From the NCBI GenBank assembly GCA_015655535.1, contig JAATEW010000039.1, positions 1-21,036 on the forward strand: a stretch of 21,036 nt of DNA. Direction: 5' to 3'. The notes beneath the pieces are model-generated. The model ran no database searches. It saw nothing but the letters and a program-made list of their open reading frames with translations, and was not told the DNA's origin. Below are positions 16,001 to 21,036 of the stretch, piece after piece; the stretch's first letter is position 1, and each line of letters starts with the position of its first letter. This stretch comes from Hyphomicrobiales bacterium (GTDB lineage Bacteria; Pseudomonadota; Alphaproteobacteria; Rhizobiales; Beijerinckiaceae). The position numbers and the translations under genes are program-made.

Positions 16001-17443
16001 ATGGCTTTGCGCTTAAAATTGTTTCGATCGGTCCTGATGGTGAGCCTTTGCGCCAGCGCCCTCGCGGGGATGGCGCCAGCCTATGCACAGACGGCAGCGC
16101 CGGTTCCAGCGGCTCCTCCCGTCGATCCGGCACAGGAGGCGGCTAAGCGTGCGTTTGAGGCTTTGCCCGAGGCCGATCGCGTGGCGATCCAGGACGGATT
16201 GATCTGGACGGGCGATTACAAGGGCGTCGCCGACGGCAAATTCGGCAAAGGCACGCGCGACGCGATCACAGCTTTCGCCGCCCGCAACAGGTTTCCGGCG
16301 GATGGCACGTTGGACGCCAAAGGGCAGGCCGCGCTCGCAGCCGCCGCCACGAAGGCGAAGGACGCGGTGAATTTCAGCGTCAAAGCGGATGAACGCTCAG
16401 GCGTTCGCATCGGTCTGCCGCTGAAACTTCTGACCAAGGCGAAGCCGCAGGCCTCGGGCACGAGTTACAGCAGTGCCGACGAGAGTTTTTCCGTCGAGAC
16501 CACGCATATGCCCGGCGCGGCTCCGTTACAGGATAGCTTCAACGCGGCAATCGCCGACGCGCCGGGCCGCAAGGTGACCTATAAAGTGCTGCGGCCGGAT
16601 TTCTTCGTCGTTACCGGGGATGCGGGCGCCAATACGTTTTACATCCGGATGACGCGGGGCGAGCGCGGCCTCGCGGGGTTCACCATCACCTATCCGATGA
16701 GCGCGAAAGCGCGCTTTGACCCGGTCTCGATTGCGATCGCCAATTCTTTCGTGCCTTTCCCGGAAACGGCTGCCCCAGCTCCCGCACCTGCGCCAGCCGC
16801 TGCCAATCCGAATGCGAACCCCGCCGCGGCCAATCCTGCCGTGCCCAATGTCGAGAGCACCGCGAAACCCGATTTGACGGCAAGCGGCATCGCCATTGCG
16901 CCCGGACTCATTTTGACAAGCCTGCCCAAGATATGCAGCGAGCCGCTGGCCGGCGCAAAAAAGGCCAAAGTCGTGAAGCAGGACGACGCGGACGGCTTGA
17001 CGCTTCTATCCCTTCCGGATGCTCCGGCGGCGAGCCTTCCCTTGCGCGTCACCGATCCCGCGAGCCCGGCTCAAGTGGCTATTTTGTCTTTCGCGCCACA
17101 TGCCAATGCTGACGAATTGACTGGAGCCTCGGGGATTCTTCATAAGGCCGAGGCGCCGGGCGGTTGGCGTCTCCTGGCGCCGCTGCAAAGCCCTGTCGCG
17201 GGCGCCGCCATATTCGACCGCAGCGGGGCTTTGGCCGGGCTTGTGCCGCTGGAAGCCAGTATGGGCAGGCCCATAGCCGGCGTCTTGCCGCAAATGAACC
17301 GCACCGCGCTTCCGGCGTCCAAACTCGCAAGTTTTCTCGGAGATGCGCGGCCAAAGCCGGCGGAGCACGCCGATCCGCGCACCTTGGGCGAAATTGTGGC
17401 CATGGGGCGAGCCTCTATGGTCCCTATCTATTGCTCACATTGA
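16001..17443 (+). CDS. Exported peptidoglycan-binding-like protein with degenerate trypsin-like domain
   Basis: This is a 480-residue secreted protein. The signal peptide is MALRLKLFRSVLMVSLCASA...APAYAQ (cut near residue 30). Residues about 55-115 (RVAIQDGLIWTGDYKGVADGKFGKGTRDAITAFAARNRF) match the peptidoglycan-binding domain pattern. A middle domain (about 120-250) of unknown fold is followed by a Pro/Ala/Asn linker (about 252-285). The C-terminal part (GIAIAPGLILTSLPKIC, DGLTLLSLP, SPVAGAAIFDRSGALAGLV) follows the strand pattern of trypsin-like proteases, but the histidine expected after ILT and the GxSG serine motif are absent, so I infer a non-catalytic domain. ATG 16001 is chosen over TTG 15995 because GGAG at 15990-15993 is correctly spaced for it. 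It is divergent from the alpha-2-macroglobulin/pbpC operon, suggesting an envelope role. Confidence 0.82.
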   Translation: MALRLKLFRSVLMVSLCASALAGMAPAYAQTAAPVPAAPPVDPAQEAAKRAFEALPEADRVAIQDGLIWTGDYKGVADGKFGKGTRDAITAFAARNRFPADGTLDAKGQAALAAAATKAKDAVNFSVKADERSGVRIGLPLKLLTKAKPQASGTSYSSADESFSVETTHMPGAAPLQDSFNAAIADAPGRKVTYKVLRPDFFVVTGDAGANTFYIRMTRGERGLAGFTITYPMSAKARFDPVSIAIANSFVPFPETAAPAPAPAPAAANPNANPAAANPAVPNVESTAKPDLTASGIAIAPGLILTSLPKICSEPLAGAKKAKVVKQDDADGLTLLSLPDAPAASLPLRVTDPASPAQVAILSFAPHANADELTGASGILHKAEAPGGWRLLAPLQSPVAGAAIFDRSGALAGLVPLEASMGRPIAGVLPQMNRTALPASKLASFLGDARPKPAEHADPRTLGEIVAMGRASMVPIYCSH

Positions 17444-17458
17444 CCTTCCGCCGGTCAA
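17440..17458 (+). terminator. Weak hairpin at the stop codon of the exported protein gene
   Basis: TTGACC (17440-17445) and GGTCAA (17453-17458) form a six-pair stem over a seven-base loop and overlap the TGA stop. No T-run follows, so terminator function is uncertain. Confidence 0.3.
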
Positions 17459-17620
17459 ATTGAGAGCGCTTTTGGATGGAAAAGGCTGTTGCGCCGCAGC
17501 GCGATGACAAAATCGAGGCCGGCTCTTGCCCTCGTCACCGTCACGCCGCATAACGCGCCAGAATAGCGGCGGGTGCAACCAATCGGGGGATCGAGTCTTG
17601 CCCCTTCTTAAGCGGATGAC

Positions 17621-18796
17621 TTGCAGGATTTGAACTTGACCCGGCTTTCGCGCAAAACCGCAAAACGTGCCTCCATTGAAAACCGCGCCCTGATCGAAGG
17701 ACATAAGATTGGGGCCGGTCCGGGAACATCCGCATCTCGGCCGGCCGCAACGCTTCAGGACAATCATCCAAAGCCAATATCTCAGGATTTAACGGGCAAA
17801 AGGAAGACCGCCACGCGTCGTGAAGGCCTTTTGAAAAAACTTGGCATCGCGCTGAGCCTCGTGATCGCGGCGCTCTCGCTCTTCGTCTTGACGCGTACTC
17901 TTGCCGGCGTGGATATCAATGCCTTGCGCGGCGCGATCGCCGCTACGAGCGGCGAGCAGATCACCTATGCCTTTTTGTTGACGGCGCTCTCCTTTCTGGC
18001 TTTGACCGGCTATGACGGCTTGGCTCTGCGGCAGTTGCGCCTGCGCGTGCCTTACCCAACGACGGCGCTGGCTTCGTTTACGAGCTATGCCATCTCCTTC
18101 ACCTTGGGCTTTCCGCTCATCACGGCGGGCACGGTCCGCTATTGGATTTATTCGCAAGCCGGTCTCACCGCGAGCAAGGTCGCGAGCCTCACCGTCATCG
18201 CGGGCGTCACCTTCTGGCTCGGCATGGCCTTGGTGATCGGCGTCGCCCTGGCGATAGAAGGGCATACGATCAGCACGCTCAATCATCTCGATCCGACCGC
18301 CAACCGGCTGATCGGGTTCTGCGTGATCGCGGCGCTGGTCGCCTATCTCGTTTGGGTGAGCATCGGACACCGCCGCACGCGCATTCAGGGCCTGCGCCTC
18401 GAACTGCCGGGCCTTGGCGTCAGTCTCGGCCAGATCGTTTTGGGCGTCATCGATCTCTGTTCGGCGGCGGGCGTGCTCTATGTCTTGCTGCCGTCGCACC
18501 GGCTGCTCGATTTTTTCACTTTCGCGGCGACTTATGTCTTTGCCTGCGTTCTCGGCATTGCCAGCAACGCGCCGGGCGGGATCGGGGTTTTCGAGGCGGC
18601 CATGATCAAGGTCGTGCCGGTGACGTCGGAAGCTGAGCTTCTCGCTTCGCTGCTTCTCTTCCGGGTGATCTACTATCTCATTCCCTTCGTTCTCGCGCTT
18701 GCCTTCATCGGCGCGCATGAAGCATTCCGGCGCTGGAAGAGCCTGCGCGAGGCCATGAGCCGCAGCGACAGCGAGAAATTCGACGACGTCGAATGA
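17621..18796 (+). CDS. YbhN/UPF0104-type integral membrane protein (lysylphosphatidylglycerol synthase membrane-domain family)
   Basis: This is a multi-pass inner-membrane protein of the family that includes the flippase-like N-terminal domain of MprF and E. coli YbhN. The substrate here is unknown, and the soluble aminoacyl-transferase domain of MprF is missing, so lipid transport or an accessory role is inferred. About eight hydrophobic segments run from residue 73 to 370 (LGIALSLVIAALSLFVL; AFLLTALSFLALTGYD; FTLGFPLITAGTVRYW; FWLGMALVIGVALAI; FCVIAALVAYLVWVS; VLGVIDLCSAAGVLYVLLP; SNAPGGIGVFEA; LLFRVIYYLIPFVLALAFIG). The SNAPGGIGVFE loop is a family hallmark. The start is uncertain: no ATG lies near the N-terminus. 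TTG 17621 gives a 70-residue polar leader of doubtful reality, whereas TTG 17831 lies just before the first helix and after GAAGG. If the latter is right, 17444-17830 is non-coding. Confidence 0.85.
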   Translation: MQDLNLTRLSRKTAKRASIENRALIEGHKIGAGPGTSASRPAATLQDNHPKPISQDLTGKRKTATRREGLLKKLGIALSLVIAALSLFVLTRTLAGVDINALRGAIAATSGEQITYAFLLTALSFLALTGYDGLALRQLRLRVPYPTTALASFTSYAISFTLGFPLITAGTVRYWIYSQAGLTASKVASLTVIAGVTFWLGMALVIGVALAIEGHTISTLNHLDPTANRLIGFCVIAALVAYLVWVSIGHRRTRIQGLRLELPGLGVSLGQIVLGVIDLCSAAGVLYVLLPSHRLLDFFTFAATYVFACVLGIASNAPGGIGVFEAAMIKVVPVTSEAELLASLLLFRVIYYLIPFVLALAFIGAHEAFRRWKSLREAMSRSDSEKFDDVE

Positions 18797-18806
18797 AGAT
18801 GGCTTG

Positions 18807-18824
18807 ATGACAGTTTTATAACGT
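18807..18824 (-). promoter_or_regulatory. Candidate Pho box upstream of phoR
   Basis: On the minus strand this reads ACGTTAT-AAAA-CTGTCAT, the 7-4-7 spacing of the PhoB site (CTGTCAT twice). The second half matches 7/7 and the first 4/7. It lies 177 bases before the phoR start. Its orientation is opposite to phoR, which weakens the case. Confidence 0.4.
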
Positions 18825-18876
18825 AAATCACCGGTCCAGATTACGTGGATCGCATTTCTGACACATCGGGTATACT

Positions 18877-18928
18877 AGAGCGGGATGCGAAAAAGTGGAC
18901 GCCGGTTTTTCGCTAAAAATCCCGCTCT
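18877..18928. repeat. Palindromic repeat (TAGAGCGGGAT family) upstream of phoR
   Basis: AGAGCGGGAT pairs with ATCCCGCTCT, and inside it GCGAAAAA pairs with TTTTTCGC. The plan is the same as the repeats at 6650 and 4335: outer arms enclosing CGAAAAA/TTTTTCG. Confidence 0.8.
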
Positions 18929-18941
18929 AAATTATGGAGTC

Positions 18942-18992
18942 GATCACGTTCGTGATTTTGGATCGAATCGATCCAAAATCATGAACGTGATC
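18942..18992. repeat. Near-perfect 51-base palindrome directly before phoR
   Basis: GATCACGTTC-G-TGATTTTGGATCG, centre AAT, then CGATCCAAAATCA-T-GAACGTGATC. Only one pair in each arm fails to match (G opposite T). It ends eight bases before the phoR ATG. In RNA it would form a 24-position stem just upstream of the start. Confidence 0.85.
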
Positions 18993-19000
18993 TAGGCCCG

Positions 19001-20059
19001 ATGGATCAGAAACGCGATTTCAACACGCTCAAACTGGTCGGCGGTCTCATCGAGGCTCTGCCGGAAGCCGTCCTCGTCATTGCGGCCGACGATCGCGTTC
19101 TCTTGTTCAACGATCCGGCGCATACGTTGTTTCCGACGCTGCGCCCCGGCGATCTCTTGGCCCGCAGTCTGCGCTCTCCGGACGTGCTCGATTCACTCGG
19201 GCGCGTGCGCTCCACCGGCCGGTCGGAGCGGGTGACATGGCTCGAACGCGTGCCGGTCGAGCGCGTCTTCGAGGTCAATGTCGCACCGCTCGCGGGCGCC
19301 GATATCAAGCCGACGCTCGTTCTCACATTGCGCGACTTGAGCGAAACGCGCCGCATCGAACGGATGCGCGCCGATTTCGTCGCCAATGCCAGCCATGAAT
19401 TGCGCACGCCGCTCGCGTCGCTGCTCGGCTTCGTCGAGACCTTGATGGGGCCGGCGCGGGAAGACGCGCAAGCCCGCACCAAATTTCTGATCATCATGCG
19501 CGAGCAGGCGCAGCGCATGTCGCGCCTCGTCGACGATCTTCTCTCGCTTTCGCGGATCGAGCAGAATTTGCATCTGCGGCCGCAGGAGCCGGTCGATCTG
19601 ACGGCCGTATGCCGCCATATCGTCGATACGCTGGGGCCTTTGGCGCGGGAAAACGAAGTGGCTTTGAAACTGGACTCCACGGGGCCGGTCATCGTCGCGG
19701 GCGACCGCGACGAATTGCTGCGCGTCGCGGAAAACCTGGTCGAGAATGCGATCAAATATGGCGCCTCCTATCCGACCAACGTCGATAAGAGCGTCGATAT
19801 TTCGGTTCTGGCGCCGAAAGGCGAGGGCCTCCTGATGGTCCGCGACCATGGTCCTGGCATCGCGCCTGAACATCTGCCGCGTCTGACGGAGCGCTTCTAT
19901 CGCGTCGATGCCGGCCAAAGCCGGGCCAAGGGCGGGACGGGTCTCGGCCTTGCCATCGTCAAGCACATTATTGCGCGCCATCGCGGCCGCTTGAACATTG
20001 AATCAAAGCTCGGCGAAGGCGCCGTCTTCAGCGTCGCCCTCCCGCTGCATCCGCATTGA
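19001..20059 (+). CDS. phoR: Phosphate regulon sensor histidine kinase, no transmembrane segment visible
   Basis: PhoR senses phosphate status through the Pst system and phosphorylates PhoB. The 352-residue protein has a PAS-like domain (about 12-115: IEALPEAVLVIAADDRVLLFNDPA), an H box with phospho-acceptor H132 in FVANASHELRTPLASLLGF, a dimerisation helix, N box N249 in NLVENAIKYG, G1 DHGPGI (282-287), the FYRVDAGQSR block typical of PhoR, and G2 GGTGLGL (311-317). PhoR proteins usually begin with one or two membrane helices. Here none is seen, and the frame closes at 18953 inside the palindrome, so the N-terminus may have been lost. The ribosome binding site before 19001 is weak (CTAGG). 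pstB follows after 261 bases, which supports the phoR assignment. Confidence 0.9.
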   Translation: MDQKRDFNTLKLVGGLIEALPEAVLVIAADDRVLLFNDPAHTLFPTLRPGDLLARSLRSPDVLDSLGRVRSTGRSERVTWLERVPVERVFEVNVAPLAGADIKPTLVLTLRDLSETRRIERMRADFVANASHELRTPLASLLGFVETLMGPAREDAQARTKFLIIMREQAQRMSRLVDDLLSLSRIEQNLHLRPQEPVDLTAVCRHIVDTLGPLARENEVALKLDSTGPVIVAGDRDELLRVAENLVENAIKYGASYPTNVDKSVDISVLAPKGEGLLMVRDHGPGIAPEHLPRLTERFYRVDAGQSRAKGGTGLGLAIVKHIIARHRGRLNIESKLGEGAVFSVALPLHPH

Positions 20060-20082
20060 GGCCGGGCGAAAGATTCATCGTA

Positions 20083-20100
20083 ACGTCATATAAAAGTAAT
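20083..20100 (+). promoter_or_regulatory. Candidate Pho box upstream of pstB
   Basis: ACGTCAT-ATAA-AAGTAAT has the 7-4-7 layout of a PhoB site, with halves matching CTGTCAT at 5/7 and 4/7. It lies between phoR and pstB, where PhoB control is expected. The match is moderate. Confidence 0.4.
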
Positions 20101-20126
20101 CTGACTGTCGTCAGATTAGGACAGTC
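20098..20126 (+). other. Two overlapping, mutually exclusive inverted repeats after phoR
   Basis: AATCTGAC-TGTC-GTCAGATT (20098-20117) is an eight-pair hairpin. GACTGTC (20103-20109) can instead pair with GACAGTC (20120-20126). No T-run follows. It may be a phoR transcript end, a protein-binding site or a switch. Confidence 0.4.
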
Positions 20127-20182
20127 GACAGGACTGCGAGAAACGATCGATCCCAGCTCGGCTGGTCTCGGTCGGGGCGGTT

Positions 20183-20204
20183 GGAAAAACCGTTCAGTTT
20201 TTCC
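20183..20204 (+). other. Inverted repeat in the pstB leader
   Basis: GGAAAAAC and GTTTTTCC flank the loop CGTTCA, an eight-pair AT-rich stem ending at the ATG of a possible 39-codon reading frame. Function is unknown. Confidence 0.35.
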
Positions 20205-20324
20205 ATGACATGTCCTAGGTTCATCACCATATCACCGGAAAGGTCCAGAGTGCGTCTCAAAGCCAAAACCAACGATCGCCTCATCAGGCACGATGATAAT
20301 CCCACGCAAAGGATGCGGTCATGA
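20205..20324 (+). CDS. Possible 39-codon leader ORF coupled to pstB
   Basis: A short open frame from ATG 20205 encodes 39 residues beginning MTCPRFITIS, rich in Arg, and ends with a TGA that overlaps the pstB ATG as ATGA. No good ribosome binding site is seen before it and I recognise no homologue. The overlap is the main reason to list it. It may be chance. Confidence 0.25.
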   Translation: MTCPRFITISPERSRVRLKAKTNDRLIRHDDNPTQRMRS

Positions 20325-21036
20325 ATGAGGTCAGCTCTGACTTGACCATGAAGATGTCGATCAAGGATCTCAACTTCTATTACGGCGATACGCTTGCCCT
20401 GAAGTCCGTCAACCTGCCGTTCCACGCCCATAAGGTGACGGCTTTGATCGGTCCTTCCGGCTGCGGGAAGTCGACGCTGCTGCGCGTCTTGAACCGGATG
20501 TACGATCTCTATCCGAAGCAACGCGCGGAAGGCGAAGTCCTTCTCGATGGCGTGAATATTCTAAAAGCCGATCAGGATCTTAATATGCTGCGGGCGCGGG
20601 TCGGCATGGTCTTCCAGAAACCGACGCCATTTCCGATGACGATCTACGACAATATCGCCTTCGGTATCAAACTTTATGAGAAGATACCGAAAACTGAACT
20701 CGACGATCGCATCGAGGCGGCGTTGAAGGGCGCCGCTTTATGGGATGAGGTTTCCAACAAGCTTCATACCAGCGGCCTGTCCTTGTCGGGCGGCCAGCAG
20801 CAAAGGCTTTGCATCGCGCGCACCATCGCCATTCACCCTGAAGTCATCCTGTTCGACGAACCCTGCTCCGCGCTCGACCCGATATCCACCGCGAAGATCG
20901 AAGAGCTGATCGATGAGCTTAAGGAGGATTATACGATCGTCATCGTGACGCATAATATGCAACAGGCGGCGCGAGTCTCCGAATTCACGGCATTCATGTA
21001 TCTCGGCGAACTGATCGAATATGGCGTCACGTCGCG
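20321..21036 (+). CDS. pstB: Phosphate ABC transporter ATP-binding protein (5' part)
   Basis: PstB is the ATPase of the high-affinity phosphate importer PstSCAB and also takes part in signalling through PhoU to PhoR. From ATG 20321 (preceded by AAAGGA at 20308-20313) 238 codons lie in the window and the 3' end is cut off. Visible motifs are Walker A GPSGCGKST (44-52), Q-loop GMVFQKPTPFPMTIYDN (Q99), signature LSGGQQQRLCIARTIA (155-170), Walker B VILFDEPCSALDP (175-187) and H-loop H211 in IVTHNMQQAARVS. The PstB-specific PTPFPMTIYDN block makes the call firm. It follows phoR directly; pstS, pstC and pstA, usually between phoR and pstB in related bacteria, are not here. Confidence 0.97.
   Translation, partial: MNEVSSDLTMKMSIKDLNFYYGDTLALKSVNLPFHAHKVTALIGPSGCGKSTLLRVLNRMYDLYPKQRAEGEVLLDGVNILKADQDLNMLRARVGMVFQKPTPFPMTIYDNIAFGIKLYEKIPKTELDDRIEAALKGAALWDEVSNKLHTSGLSLSGGQQQRLCIARTIAIHPEVILFDEPCSALDPISTAKIEELIDELKEDYTIVIVTHNMQQAARVSEFTAFMYLGELIEYGVTS

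Overview
The window reads as a GC-rich alphaproteobacterial chromosome, order Hyphomicrobiales (Rhizobiales), most likely Beijerinckiaceae or a close relative. This is inferred from the succinate dehydrogenase, PurA and PhoR/PstB protein types, from several palindromic repeats that resemble families I recall from Hyphomicrobiales genomes, and from a draT/draG pair, which implies a nitrogen fixer. No tRNA, rRNA, CRISPR array, transposase or phage gene is visible.

Layout. 1-2230 (+): the 3' end of sdhA, an AT-rich small gene for an exported six-cysteine protein wedged between sdhA and sdhB, then sdhB. 2231-3151: a palindromic repeat, then a secreted lytic transglycosylase (+) with a His/Glu-rich N-terminus. 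3304-5197 (-): draT then draG, the ADP-ribosylation switch for dinitrogenase reductase. draT carries an apparent +1 frameshift in a run of five C (coding strand), and the draT-draG gap is almost entirely repeat sequence, including a 19-bp perfect hairpin that ends one base before the draG start codon. 5354-6652 (+): purA, with a terminator-like hairpin in its leader and a stop codon that lies in the first bases of a dispersed repeat. 6890-8263 (+): a single-pass membrane protein of unknown function.

8432-15810 (-): an envelope operon of a large alpha-2-macroglobulin with an intact thioester motif and penicillin-binding protein 1C, joined by an ATGA overlap. Divergent from it, 16001-17443 (+) encodes an exported protein with a peptidoglycan-binding-like domain and what looks like an inactive trypsin-like domain. 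17621-18796 (+): a multi-pass protein of the YbhN/lysylphosphatidylglycerol-synthase membrane family. 19001-21036 (+): a PhoR-type histidine kinase without a visible membrane anchor, then the start of pstB. Candidate Pho boxes lie upstream of both.

Themes. (1) A housekeeping backbone (sdh, purA, pbpC/A2M, pho/pst) whose gaps are filled with palindromic repeats, some touching start or stop codons. (2) A nitrogenase control module whose modifying enzyme looks broken while the reversing enzyme looks intact. (3) A phosphate locus in which phoR is followed directly by pstB, with no pstS, pstC or pstA between. I found no clearly new multi-gene system. The best leads are the frameshifted draT, the draG leader hairpin, the foreign-looking gene inside sdhAB, and the shortened phoR next to palindromes.
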